Shown: in pieces, positions 1 to 7,874 of the stretch
Layout: each line of letters opens with the position of its first letter
How positions within the stretch are numbered: the first letter of the stretch is position 1
NCBI GenBank assembly: GCA_016763815.1
Contig: JAESTB010000450.1
Location: 1 to 10,827, forward strand
Reading direction: 5' to 3'
Origin: Arenicella sp.
GTDB taxonomy: Bacteria; Pseudomonadota; Gammaproteobacteria; Arenicellales; Arenicellaceae
Length of the DNA: 10,827 nt
Notes under the pieces: generated by a model
Told to the model about the DNA's origin: nothing
The model's database searches: none
What the model saw: only the letters and a program-made list of their open reading frames with translations
Made by a program: the position numbers and the translations under genes

Positions 1-1
1 C

Positions 2-904
2 CCTGTGGCAGCTGAGATAAGTTCCACGCTGCAAGCGTATAAAAAGATTTTTGTGCTAGGCGCTCGCAGTTTTATGGCCTACACCTACTCACCTCAAAGC
101 CCCATGCCAGATGGCTCAGATTTGTTGCATTTAAGTGCTGACTCGAATGCGGTTGCAATGACCTTCGCGACTCAATGGGGAGGTGTCGGTGATATTAAAG
201 CCAGCCTGCGTAGTTTGATTGGCTCAATCAATGTTCTTGATTCCAGTGAGACTCAACGGCATATAGATGCGAAAGCTCAGAAGAAGAAAAGAGCGTGGGC
301 TACTAGACAGACACAACTGCAAGCAGCACTGCCAGACTCGCCGATCAAACCTGAGACAGCCTCTTACGCTTTCGTTCAGTCGTTGCCAGATGACGCCATT
401 GTTGTTGATGAAGCACCTGCAAACACGTTCTCAATTCGCGAATTGTTGCAAACAAAGCATGCAGGTCAATACCATTTCTCAAAAGGTGGTGGCCTAGGTT
501 GGGCGATGCCTGTGGCCGTGGGTATCAGTTTAGATAATAAGGATAAGCGCACGTTCTGCCTGACTGGTGACGGTGCGGCCATGTATAGCCCGCAAGCAAT
601 GTGGACTGCCGCGAATCAATCACTGCCAATTACTTACGTCGTGTTCAATAATTCTGAATACGGTGTACTAAAGAATTATCTTCGTAAAACGTTTCCTGAA
701 AACGGCGAGCGTGATGATTTTATTGGTATGGACATCAATACACCCGCTATCGATTACCAAGCATTGGCCGCTTCGATGGGAATCCCAAGCGTGAAAGTTG
801 ACGACGCCAATAAAATCGGAAACGCGGTAGCTCAATCGATTTCTGAAAATCGCTCGGGTCCATCATTGATTGAAATAATGATTGCACCTTCGGGCGACGT
901 ATAG
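2..904 (+). CDS. ThDP-dependent decarboxylase, benzoylformate decarboxylase-like (C-terminal part, cut by window edge)
   Basis: The frame is open to the left edge, so the GTG at 5 is only an internal codon and roughly 230 N-terminal residues lie outside. The visible ~300 residues cover the middle domain and the thiamine-diphosphate-binding domain. The ThDP/Mg motif is clear: GDG, then 24 residues, then NN (residues 188-216 counted from the GTG), with the family-typical GGLGWAMPVAVG stretch before it and an SPQAMWTAANQ helix inside it. From memory this aligns best with benzoylformate decarboxylase, and also with acetolactate-synthase-like proteins. In that alignment the position of the catalytic His281 of the Pseudomonas enzyme is a Tyr (AYTYSP), so substrate or mechanism may differ. 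It probably decarboxylates a 2-keto acid, which fits the aminotransferase further down. The symporter gene starts 11 bases after the stop, suggesting one transcript. Confidence 0.85.
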   Translation, partial: PVAAEISSTLQAYKKIFVLGARSFMAYTYSPQSPMPDGSDLLHLSADSNAVAMTFATQWGGVGDIKASLRSLIGSINVLDSSETQRHIDAKAQKKKRAWATRQTQLQAALPDSPIKPETASYAFVQSLPDDAIVVDEAPANTFSIRELLQTKHAGQYHFSKGGGLGWAMPVAVGISLDNKDKRTFCLTGDGAAMYSPQAMWTAANQSLPITYVVFNNSEYGVLKNYLRKTFPENGERDDFIGMDINTPAIDYQALAASMGIPSVKVDDANKIGNAVAQSISENRSGPSLIEIMIAPSGDV

Positions 905-915
905 GTCGAGCATTT

Positions 916-2279
916 ATGATTAAACAAACAGATCAAGAACGTGGAGAGTTTAGCTCCAGATGGGGCTTTATATTGGCCGCATCGGGTGCGGCGGTAGGCC
1001 TTGGTAATATCTGGAGTTTTCCAACTCAGGCTGCGACCAATGGTGGTGGTGCCTTTGTCATCGTGTATTTATTGATGGCCTTTTGTTTGGCTTATCCTTT
1101 GTTGATGGCCGAGTTAACGATCGGAAGATATTCCAAAGCGAACCCGATTGATGCTTTTACGTCGATCGCCTCGGGCACACGTACCCGTGCTGTGGGGCGT
1201 TTTGCCGGCTTCATTGCGGTAATGACTGCAAGTTTGATTCTTGCTTTTTATTCAATTGTTGGCGGTTGGTTGATAGCTTATTTTTTGAAGGAGTTGCCAC
1301 TGCAACCGGAATGGTCAGAGCGACGGATTGGCTCACTGAAAATAGTATTGCGCGGAATATGGTTTTCACTTTTACATTTCTGTTGGCGACGGCGCTGATT
1401 ATTATGAAAGGCGTCAAAGACGGTATTGAAAAATGGACTTCACGGTTAATGCCGAGCCTATTGATTCTTATTTTACTGTTAACTATCTATGTTCTTACGC
1501 TCGAAGGAGCAGTAGAAGGACTTCGAGTTTATTTGATTCCAGATTTCAGTCAGATTTTGAATGTACAGCTTATCGTTAGCGCGATGGGACAGGCCTTTTT
1601 CTCATTGTCACTTGGCGTTGGCACCATGTTGATCTATGGCTCTTATGTCAGTTCTGAGGAGAACCTTCCGTCACTCGCAAGATCAGTAACCCTGATTGAT
1701 ATTGGCATAGCCGTGCTTGCAGGTATGTTAATTGTACCTGCTATTTATGTGGCTCAAGCGAGCGGAATCGAAGTGTATTCCGAAACCGGTCAGCTTATTG
1801 AAGGCGATGGTTTGATATTTAATATATTACCAGCGTTATTTACGTCTATGGGGTCTATCGGAACCGTTGTTTCGATCACTTTTTTCTTTTTGCTTACATT
1901 AGCGGCACTTACCTCTTCAATATCAATGCTTGAGGTGCCTGTCTCTTACGTTGTTGAGTCGGGAAGAATGCCGCGCGTCAAAGCGGCACTAGTTATCTCT
2001 CTAATTATCGGCATAGTCTGCGCGATTATCATCGTTAATTTTGAGTCATTATTTGCTTTCGTGGTGAGTCTCACCACGGAGTACAGTCAGCCTGTTCTTG
2101 GCTTTTTCTTAGCCATTTATACAGCATGGGTTTGGTCGAGAGACAAGGTTTTAACAGAGCTGCGAAGCGGCTTTAATGACGTTGAAACTAGCCTCTTTTG
2201 GAAGGTGTGGCCGTTTTACATCAAGTTTGTTTGCCCAGTGGCTATCTTGGTCGTATTCGCACAACAATTGTTTCGTTAA
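916..2279 (+). pseudogene. Neurotransmitter:sodium symporter (NSS/SNF) family transporter, interrupted by a frameshift
   Basis: This is a sodium-coupled amino-acid transporter of the inner membrane. The first reading frame (916 to about 1286) gives the TM1 signature GAAVGLGNIWSFP, then NGGGAF and the MAELTIGRY segment, and TM3 ending in SIVGGWLIAY. The rest of the family pattern continues only in another frame (about 1287 to 2279): GVATATGM, the LIIMKGVKDGIE segment, the unwound TM6 region FFSLSLGVGTMLIYGSYV, and TM7-11. Joined, it makes about 455 residues, the normal size for bacterial members. The switch falls at six Ts (1281-1286). One missing T, or a -1 slip on the heptamer at 1281-1287, would restore the full protein. 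It could be a sequencing or assembly indel, a true loss-of-function mutation, or, less likely, programmed frameshifting. The substrate is not readable; amino acids are the usual cargo. It sits 11 bases after the decarboxylase gene. Confidence 0.9.
1281..1287 (+). other. Frameshift site in the NSS transporter (T6 run, U UUU UUG heptamer)
   Basis: Upstream codons are read as TAT TTT TTG; the conserved protein resumes with GAA GGA GTT at 1287, which is the -1 frame. The heptamer has the X XXY YYZ form of a slippery site, but a one-base loss in a homopolymer explains it equally well. Confidence 0.75.
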
Positions 2280-2325
2280 GAAACGATTTTTAATTTAATA
2301 AAATAAAAATCAACTGAATAGAGTC

Positions 2326-2330
2326 GGAGA
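2326..2330 (+). promoter_or_regulatory. Ribosome binding site of the TonB-dependent receptor
   Basis: GGAGA lies four bases before the ATG at 2335. It supports this start and translation of the receptor independent of the broken transporter gene upstream. Confidence 0.55.
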
Positions 2331-2334
2331 TAAT

Positions 2335-4653
2335 ATGAGTACCTATCGATTAAAGAATAGAAAGACAAAAGTATTTAAAGCAATTGCTAGTATGACACTG
2401 GTGGCATTTGCATCAAATAGCCAGGCTGCACAGTTAGAGGAAATTGTTGTTACTGCGACTAAGCGATCTGAGAGCCTGCAAACCGTACCGTTAAGTGTGG
2501 CCGCGATCAGTGGCGCATCGATTGAGCGCGCAGGTATTCAAGATTTTGAAGATATCGCAAAGTCAGTGCCTTCTTTATCATTTAAGTCCGCAGGCCCTGG
2601 ACGTACAAAACTAAATATACGGGGTATTTCAGCATCAACCGGCTTTGCCCCAACCGTTGCTTACTATATAGATGAGCAGCCAATATCATCCATCTCATCT
2701 GGTTCTACCTCGTCTTTCGCTCAAACGGTTGTTAGCCCTAAGTTATTTGATCTTGAGCGAATTGAGGTTCTACGTGGGCCTCAAGGCACGATTTACGGAT
2801 CAAGCGCGCAAGGCGGCACAGTACGTCTAATCACTGGCCAACCTGCGGTTGGTGAAACCTATGCGAAGGTTGCCGGTGAACTGTCTGATACCGATAAAGG
2901 TGGGACTAACTTCACGCTAAACGGTTTAGCTAACATAAGCTTTGGTGACTCAGTGGCTCTGCGTATTGTCGCTTCGACTACTGATAACGATGGGTTTATT
3001 GATCGTTTGGTAAATGGCCAGCTGGTTGATGACAATGTTAATACTGAGGAAACCACTTCGGTCCGTGCGGCGTTGCGTTTTCAAATCGACGATAGCTCTT
3101 ATATCCAACCAGCAATTTTCTCACAAAAAACAGAACAAGATGGGAAGCCGAACTTCGACGCGACGCCTGGCAATAACAATAACTTGCAGCAAAATCGTGA
3201 CTTCGATTTGGCTGAACCGTTTGAGGATGAATTCACCCTATCGAGCATCGTCTATAACAAAGACTTTGACAATATGAATTTGTTGGTGAATGTCTCTAAC
3301 ATTGACCGCGAAGTGAGTAACGTTGAAAACGTATCTCAACCATTTTCGGTTGCCTTAGGCCTACCAATTTTTGAAGCTAATGCTGCTGACGAACTAGTCG
3401 AGCTGGATGATACAACCTACGAAGTACGACTTTCGTCAACTGGTGACTCAGCCCTACAATGGGTTGCAGGCCTGTATCGCAAAGATGTTGATATCGATGC
3501 TGGCTATCGAATTGTACGGGGCACACAACCGACATTAAATGCGATAGGCGCCGGTATTTTCGACGGCATTGCCAATGTTCAAGACACGCGAAAATTTAAA
3601 GAGAGTGCAATCTTTGGCGAAATTAACTGGGCCTTTTCTGATCAGTGGGACCTAACCTTCGGCTTGCGTTATCTCGAAACTGAGTTCAGTCAAAGTCAGA
3701 TCAATTATGGTTTGGCATTTGGCACACCGACAGAATCTTTGGCTGTGCCTGTAACGAGCCGTCTTGAAGATGATACGGTGAATTATCGTGTTACCTTGGC
3801 GTATCAATATAATGATGCGAGTCAGTTTTACCTAACGTCATCTGATGCGACTCGCCCTGGCGGCGGCAATCGCGCGATCCCCCGAAGCACTGACCCCGCG
3901 AATACTGTTGGGTTTGCCTGTAACCATGACCTAAACCAACTTGGAATTACATCAGGCAGTGTTGAAACCTTTGATAGCGATACTGTTACGAATTTAGAGC
4001 TTGGTTGGAAATCTGATATCAATGATTCACTTCGAGTAAACGCGGCCATCTACCGTATCGAATGGGATGACGTTCAGCAACTAGTGAATACTAGTTTAGT
4101 TTGTGGAAACAACTTTACTTCTAATCTTGGTGAAGCCGAATCAACTGGTTTAGAGCTGGAAGTAACAGCAGCGTTAACCGACAACTTTACGCTTACAGCT
4201 GGCTTAGGTTTAACTGAAGCTAAATTTACTAACACAGTGTCATTGGGCGGCAGCAATATCATCACTTCCGGTGATCGCTTGGCGGATGTTCCTGAGACTA
4301 CGTTTAGCTTGAGCGGTGATTACACATGGCCAACGGCAAAAGGTGAGATTTTCGCACTTGCAAGCGTCAACTATGTAGACGAAGTGCTTGAGCGTGCTGG
4401 TCAAGTAGATACCAATGTATCTAGGAGTGGCATTGTGCAAGGTAATGTTCGCCCGAGCTATACATTGGTAGATGCGCGCATCGGCTACACCAGTGAAGGC
4501 AATTGGGAAGTAGCATTGTTCGCTGATAACTTAACCAATGAAGAAGCTTTCTTCTCGTTTCAAGATGTCATTGCAGTGCCAACAGGTACTTTTGACAGAA
4601 CGGTTCGTAATCGTCCACGGACTATTGGCGTATCGTTTAAATATGACTTCTAG
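2335..4653 (+). CDS. TonB-dependent outer-membrane receptor
   Basis: This 772-residue outer-membrane active transporter has the whole family plan. A basic N-terminus and a hydrophobic signal peptide run to about residue 31 (cleavage after SQA or QAA). A TonB box follows directly at residues 36-41 (EIVVTA). The plug domain spans about 45-165 and holds the RIEVLRGPQGTIYGSSAQGG signature. The remainder is the beta-barrel, rich in alternating and aromatic residues, ending in a terminal Phe (KYDF) as barrel assembly requires. It is of the siderophore/small-molecule receptor type, without the extra N-terminal domain of SusC-like proteins or an N-terminal signalling domain. The ligand cannot be read. 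It lies 55 bases after the transporter and is closed by a hairpin terminator, so it may be the last gene of that transcript and may import the compound used by the cluster. Confidence 0.93.
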   Translation: MSTYRLKNRKTKVFKAIASMTLVAFASNSQAAQLEEIVVTATKRSESLQTVPLSVAAISGASIERAGIQDFEDIAKSVPSLSFKSAGPGRTKLNIRGISASTGFAPTVAYYIDEQPISSISSGSTSSFAQTVVSPKLFDLERIEVLRGPQGTIYGSSAQGGTVRLITGQPAVGETYAKVAGELSDTDKGGTNFTLNGLANISFGDSVALRIVASTTDNDGFIDRLVNGQLVDDNVNTEETTSVRAALRFQIDDSSYIQPAIFSQKTEQDGKPNFDATPGNNNNLQQNRDFDLAEPFEDEFTLSSIVYNKDFDNMNLLVNVSNIDREVSNVENVSQPFSVALGLPIFEANAADELVELDDTTYEVRLSSTGDSALQWVAGLYRKDVDIDAGYRIVRGTQPTLNAIGAGIFDGIANVQDTRKFKESAIFGEINWAFSDQWDLTFGLRYLETEFSQSQINYGLAFGTPTESLAVPVTSRLEDDTVNYRVTLAYQYNDASQFYLTSSDATRPGGGNRAIPRSTDPANTVGFACNHDLNQLGITSGSVETFDSDTVTNLELGWKSDINDSLRVNAAIYRIEWDDVQQLVNTSLVCGNNFTSNLGEAESTGLELEVTAALTDNFTLTAGLGLTEAKFTNTVSLGGSNIITSGDRLADVPETTFSLSGDYTWPTAKGEIFALASVNYVDEVLERAGQVDTNVSRSGIVQGNVRPSYTLVDARIGYTSEGNWEVALFADNLTNEEAFFSFQDVIAVPTGTFDRTVRNRPRTIGVSFKYDF

Positions 4654-4665
4654 CCATTGATTATG

Positions 4666-4700
4666 TGGTCCGTCGCTTCGGCGGCGGGCCATTATTTACT
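4666..4700 (+). terminator. Hairpin terminator after the TonB-dependent receptor
   Basis: An 11-bp stem (4666-4676 with 4681-4691, two G-U pairs in the RNA) closes on a UUCG tetraloop (4677-4680). A T-rich but imperfect tail, attatttact, follows. It starts 13 bases after the receptor stop codon. The stem is strong; the tail is only moderately T-rich. Confidence 0.7.
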
Positions 4701-4711
4701 CTCTCCTCCTT

Positions 4712-4749
4712 ACCGATACAACTGATAGACCAGAATATGGGCTATCGGT
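4712..4749. promoter_or_regulatory. Inverted repeat upstream of the aminotransferase gene
   Basis: A 7-bp inverted repeat (accgata at 4712-4718, tatcggt at 4743-4749) lies 43 bases before the aminotransferase ATG. It could be an operator or a leader hairpin. No convincing -35/-10 pair was seen in the same interval. Confidence 0.25.
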
Positions 4750-4792
4750 GTCTTTGTTATGTTCGACCCTATCTAATCAACCTGATATTACT

Positions 4793-5992
4793 ATGTTTGA
4801 AAATATTAACTCGTTACCAGCCGACCCAATTCTTGGTCTTAATTCCGTTTTTAACCAAGACCGTCACCCTGATAAAATCAATCTAACCGTTGGCGTTTAT
4901 CAAGATAGCAATGGTGCGACACCGATATTTTCGGCGGTTAAGAAAGCTGAACGGAGTTTACTAAGCGAGCAAGAATCTAAAGCGTACCTTCATCAATCAG
5001 GCAGCGCTAAATTCGTCAAACATATTCCGTCCCTACTACTGGGTGATGATCTGGTCCAACAATTGGATGCACGGCTAGAAACCGTTATGACACCCGGTGG
5101 TTCAGGGGCCTTACATTTGGGGGCCAAGTTAGTGTCGATGTCGAGCCGTAGTGCAAGAATTTGGGTAAGTGACCCAACGTGGGGTAATCACTACCCGTTG
5201 TTGCAAAGCTCAGGCCTTCATGTGGAAACTTATTCGTATTATGACGCCGAGTTGAAAGGGGTTAATTTTGCACGAATGATGGAGTCTTTAAGCCAGATAC
5301 CTGAAGGGGACGCGGTGCTATTACATGGCTGTTGTCACAACCCTACCGGCGCTGATTTAACCAAGCCGCAATGTGATGAGCTTATTGAGTTAATGTCTAA
5401 ACGTAATTTACTTCCATTCATTGATATTGCGTATCAGGGCTTCGGTAAAGGTCTAGAAGAAGATGCCTATTTGACTAGGCTTGCGGCTAGAACATTACCA
5501 GAGGTTATTATCGCTAGCTCATGTTCAAAGAGTTTTGGGGTGTACCGTGAACGAGTCGGTGCGATCTCTATAATCACTGAAAATGAAAAACAAACGGCTG
5601 CCGCTCAGACACACGTATTTTCTGCGGCTCGTTGTTCGTACAGCATGCCGCCTTATCATGGCGGTGGAACCATTGGCCGCTTGCTAGATGATGAGAATTT
5701 GAAATTAGAGTGGCAAACCGAACTCGAAAAGATTCGCTGTGAAATGATTGAGACTCGATCTGAACTATCTAAAGGTTTAAACGCCGCTCAAAATAAAGTC
5801 GATTTTAGTTTTCTTAATAATAGTTCAGGTATGTTTTGTTATCTTGGCATTTCCAGAGAGCAGGTACTTAAACTACGTTCAGAGTATGGTATTTATTTAT
5901 TAGAGAATGGTCGCATTAATGTCGCGGGCATTTCTAAAAAGAATCTACCCGTGATGATAGACCGGATGTCGAGAGTCATAGGATTGACTTAG
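4793..5992 (+). CDS. Aspartate/aromatic amino-acid aminotransferase (class I, PLP-dependent)
   Basis: The 399-residue product matches AspC/TyrB from end to end, including the start MFEN...PADPILGL. That is why the ATG at 4793 is preferred to the GTG at 4748, which would add 15 unrelated residues. No good Shine-Dalgarno is visible. Active-site residues are present: PLP Schiff-base Lys246 in SCSKSFG, Trp130 (SDPTW), Asn183 (HGCCHNPTG), Asp211 and Tyr214 (DIAYQGF), Arg254 (RERVG), and the two substrate-binding arginines Arg280 (AARCSYS) and Arg374 (NGRINVAG). It should move amino groups between aspartate, glutamate or aromatic amino acids and 2-oxoglutarate. Aspartate versus aromatic preference cannot be settled by eye. 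With the ThDP decarboxylase and the transporters it suggests catabolism of an imported amino acid through its keto acid. A broken lrp follows 121 bases later. Confidence 0.93.
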   Translation: MFENINSLPADPILGLNSVFNQDRHPDKINLTVGVYQDSNGATPIFSAVKKAERSLLSEQESKAYLHQSGSAKFVKHIPSLLLGDDLVQQLDARLETVMTPGGSGALHLGAKLVSMSSRSARIWVSDPTWGNHYPLLQSSGLHVETYSYYDAELKGVNFARMMESLSQIPEGDAVLLHGCCHNPTGADLTKPQCDELIELMSKRNLLPFIDIAYQGFGKGLEEDAYLTRLAARTLPEVIIASSCSKSFGVYRERVGAISIITENEKQTAAAQTHVFSAARCSYSMPPYHGGGTIGRLLDDENLKLEWQTELEKIRCEMIETRSELSKGLNAAQNKVDFSFLNNSSGMFCYLGISREQVLKLRSEYGIYLLENGRINVAGISKKNLPVMIDRMSRVIGLT

Positions 5993-6020
5993 TTAGAAGT
6001 GTCGATGATTTTAAATATAT

Positions 6021-6072
6021 CCAGCTAGCTCGACCACCTTCAAACAAACGTGTTTTTCGGTTTAGCTGGTCG
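6021..6072. promoter_or_regulatory. Inverted repeats between the aminotransferase gene and lrp
   Basis: ccagcta (6021-6027) pairs with tagctgg (6063-6069), and the overlapping pair cgacca (6031-6036) / tggtcg (6067-6072) offers an alternative. The loop contains a shorter stem, aaaca/tgttt (6042-6055). It may be a weak terminator for the aminotransferase transcript or an operator for the regulator. There is no run of Ts straight after it. Confidence 0.25.
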
Positions 6073-6113
6073 GTGATTTCAGCTCAATTGAAGAGCGAAG
6101 TTTTTAAGCTGCT

Positions 6114-6440
6114 ATGGACCAAATCGATAAAACTATTCTTGAGTATCTACATGCCGATGCCCGAATATCGAGTTAGCCGAACGCGTCGAATTGTCTTCCA
6201 GTCCATGCTTACGGCGTGTTAAAAAACTAGAAGAAGCGGGTGTTATTCAAGGCTACAGCGCTAAAATTGATTTAAAAAAGCTAGGCTTTACGGCATCAGC
6301 TCTAATTTTTATTCAACTAACATCGAAGAATACGTATGATGTTAGTGAATTCGAGAATGCTATTATGGGTATTAGTGGGGTTCAATCGTGCTCTGTATTA
6401 ACGGGTAGGTATGATTATCTTCTAAAAGTCGTTGCAAAAA
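6114..6440 (+). pseudogene. Lrp/AsnC-family transcriptional regulator, frameshifted and truncated
   Basis: The ATG at 6114 opens MDQIDKTILEYLHADARIS, the start of an Lrp/AsnC winged-helix domain, but this frame meets a TAG at 6174. The family sequence resumes from 6170 in the -1 frame as ELAERVELSSSPCLRRVKKL, the recognition-helix region, followed by GVIQGY and the start of the RAM ligand-binding domain through GRYDYLLKVVAK. Lrp homology ends near 6440, where IS21-type istA sequence begins, so the last ~45 residues are gone. Compared with Lrp, two residues are missing between ARIS and ELAERV. A 7-base deletion between short direct repeats (aatatcg) would explain both the shift and the loss. 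An intact copy would probably have controlled the adjacent aminotransferase in response to an amino acid; this one is very likely non-functional. Confidence 0.85.
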
Positions 6441-6621
6441 GTACGGCAAAGGTCGACTGGAAGCGGCTTGCCTTAGGACTGAGAAGTTTGGAGGCCTGCA
6501 CTATAAAAACCTTTCATCAATCCTTGCGACTGGCTTCGACAAGCTGCCAACCGAAACCGACAAACAACAATCTTTACCTACCACGCATGCAAATGTGCGC
6601 GGCGCGAATTACTACCATTAA
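6433..6621 (+). pseudogene. istA: IS21-family transposase IstA, C-terminal remnant
   Basis: In the frame beginning at 6433 the translation is CKKYGKGRLEAACLRTEKFG, then HYKNLSSILATGFDKLP, and it ends THANVRGANYYH before TAA at 6619. This is the usual end of IstA: a YG..RLEAAC helix, a Y..L.SIL..G.D segment and a terminal H.NVRG..YY. Only about 62 codons are left of a ~500-codon gene. The DDE catalytic core is absent. It has no start of its own and is entered out of frame from the lrp remnant. Identification rests on remembered family patterns. Confidence 0.8.
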
Positions 6622-6641
6622 ACAATCAACAGAAGAATATT

Positions 6642-6817
6642 ATGACCCCACAACAAACCCTAATGCAGCTCAACGAGCTGCACCTAACCGGCATGACGCG
6701 ATTGGGGAAACCCCTTTAGCCGATGCAATCTTAGACCGACTGCTTCACAACGCGCATAAAGTCCAATCAGAGGGCGAACCAATGCGAAAGATACAGTCAG
6801 AAAAGAACAAAGTGTAA
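6642..6817 (+). pseudogene. istB: IS21-family helper ATPase IstB, internally deleted remnant
   Basis: The ATG at 6642, 20 bases after the istA stop, gives MTPQQTLMQLNELHLTGM, the typical IstB N-terminus, but this frame stops at 6717-6719. From about 6698 a second frame gives IGETPLADAILDRLLHNAHK, then VQSEGEPMRK, to TAA at 6815: the IstB C-terminus. About 190 codons carrying the Walker A and B ATPase motifs are missing between them, and the joint (about 6695-6704) also shifts the frame. The gene order and near-contiguous istA-istB spacing are those of intact IS21 elements. The product cannot be functional. Confidence 0.85.
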
Positions 6818-6961
6818 CCACTTTACGTCAAAATAATCTAACCGTTTGAAAGCAAGGTGCGGGCGGTAACGTTCGCAAAAATACGCACATAAAGACTAAA
6901 TGTGAGTTCTTTGGTCATTAAAGGCTTATCCTTATCACTTTTAGCACGTATTAAACAAAGA

Positions 6962-7846
6962 ATGAAAAAGCTCAAACTATATACGCATTTGCATTGGGTT
7001 AAATTTACCTGGGAATCAATCAATGACTCGCAATACATGGAGTGGGATATTCGCAGGTGTTATTACTCAGACCCCCACCCACAACCGGGCAAAGATGAAA
7101 AAGTTTTTTATACTGATTCCGAGCTAACACACGCTCTAGACCATGACTGTGCGGAAAAAATAGCGTTTATTGTCGAGTCCCGATACATAGCGCCACACAC
7201 ATATGAATTTCTCGAAAATAACATTGATGTGTTTGATCGCGTCCTTACTCACAATCAGGACTTTATTGACCAGTTCCCCGAAAAAACGACCTTTTACCCT
7301 CATTGTAATTGCTTGATTAAAAAAGTTGATTTTCAGCTTTATAACAAAACCAAACTTGTCTCATTTATTTCCTCAGAAAAGCAAATGAACGTGTCTGGCC
7401 ATATTATGAGACACGCTATTTATAATCTTTATAGCAAAAGCAATGAAAACTGGAGCAGAGCCTTGCTGAATGATGTGAGAATGGATTTGTATGGCTCTCT
7501 TGCAAATAATTACGTTGAGTACAAATTAGACAGCGTTAAGAATTACATGTTTCAAGTGGTGGTGGAAAACAGTGTCATAGACACTTATTTTACCGAAAAA
7601 ATCATTGATTGTTTTGTAACAGGCACTATCCCAATTTACTACGGCACAAAAAAAATAAATGAATTTTTTAATTCAAACGGCATCATCCATTTTTCAACGC
7701 TGGAAGAACTATTCAAAATTCTTGGCGGACTAACCCAAGAACAATATTTAAGTCGTATGGCTGCTGTCAAAGATAACTACCAACGCGCGCAAAACTTTAT
7801 CTTGGCTGAAGATTGGTTGTTTGAAAATACGGATGTCTTTGATTAG
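6962..7846 (+). CDS. GT10-like (alpha-1,3-fucosyltransferase-type) glycosyltransferase
   Basis: The protein is 294 residues from the ATG at 6962. A GTG at 6902 would add 20 residues that do not look like the family, and lies only 13 bases past the IS right end. MKKLKLYTHLHWV at 6962 looks like a natural start, but the choice is not certain. The C-terminal half carries the GT10 donor-site signature, about residues 202-228: VENSVIDTYFTEKI followed by CFVTGTIPIYYG. Upstream, KLVSFISSEK and the R.AIYNLY region match the same family, as does FDRVLTHNQDFID. No signal peptide or membrane segment is seen, so it is probably cytosolic. It would transfer fucose or a related sugar from a GDP-sugar; donor and acceptor are unproven. 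A convergent glycosyltransferase gene begins 29 bases beyond its stop. Confidence 0.8.
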   Translation: MKKLKLYTHLHWVKFTWESINDSQYMEWDIRRCYYSDPHPQPGKDEKVFYTDSELTHALDHDCAEKIAFIVESRYIAPHTYEFLENNIDVFDRVLTHNQDFIDQFPEKTTFYPHCNCLIKKVDFQLYNKTKLVSFISSEKQMNVSGHIMRHAIYNLYSKSNENWSRALLNDVRMDLYGSLANNYVEYKLDSVKNYMFQVVVENSVIDTYFTEKIIDCFVTGTIPIYYGTKKINEFFNSNGIIHFSTLEELFKILGGLTQEQYLSRMAAVKDNYQRAQNFILAEDWLFENTDVFD

Positions 7847-7862
7847 CGTCTGTTGACGCTAA
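7843..7862. terminator. Hairpin between convergent glycosyltransferase genes
   Basis: A perfect 8-bp stem, ttagcgtc / gacgctaa, with a tgtt loop overlaps the stop codon of the GT10-like gene and lies 13 bases beyond the stop of the facing gene. It may act on both strands, but neither side has a good T tract. Confidence 0.4.
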
Positions 7863-7874
7863 TACACGCCTAAA

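Larger units (their letters stand above)
6433..6889 (+). mobile_element. IS21-family insertion sequence remnant
   Basis: The segment holds the C-terminal end of istA, an internally deleted istB, and a probable right terminus. The bases before 6889, read on the other strand, begin TGTGCGTATTTTTGCG, a TG-start end as expected for IS21 elements. The left end and most of istA are missing, so the element cannot move by itself and no target duplication can be defined. Its left break lies inside lrp, and its right end lies just before the GT10-like gene. It therefore forms the border between the metabolic cluster and the glycan region. Confidence 0.8.

Noticed and set aside
2859..4440. Antisense and shifted frames within the TonB-dependent receptor
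   Set aside because: All are covered by a full-length receptor with signal peptide, plug and C-terminal Phe; no independent support.
4748..4792. GTG start 15 codons upstream for the aminotransferase
   Set aside because: The family begins at MFEN (4793), the extra residues are unrelated, and the GTG overlaps an inverted repeat.
6191..6817. One 208-codon protein with an Lrp-like N-terminus
   Set aside because: It starts inside the HTH domain and ends in IstB sequence. It is a chance fusion of two remnants, so it was annotated as separate pseudogenes.
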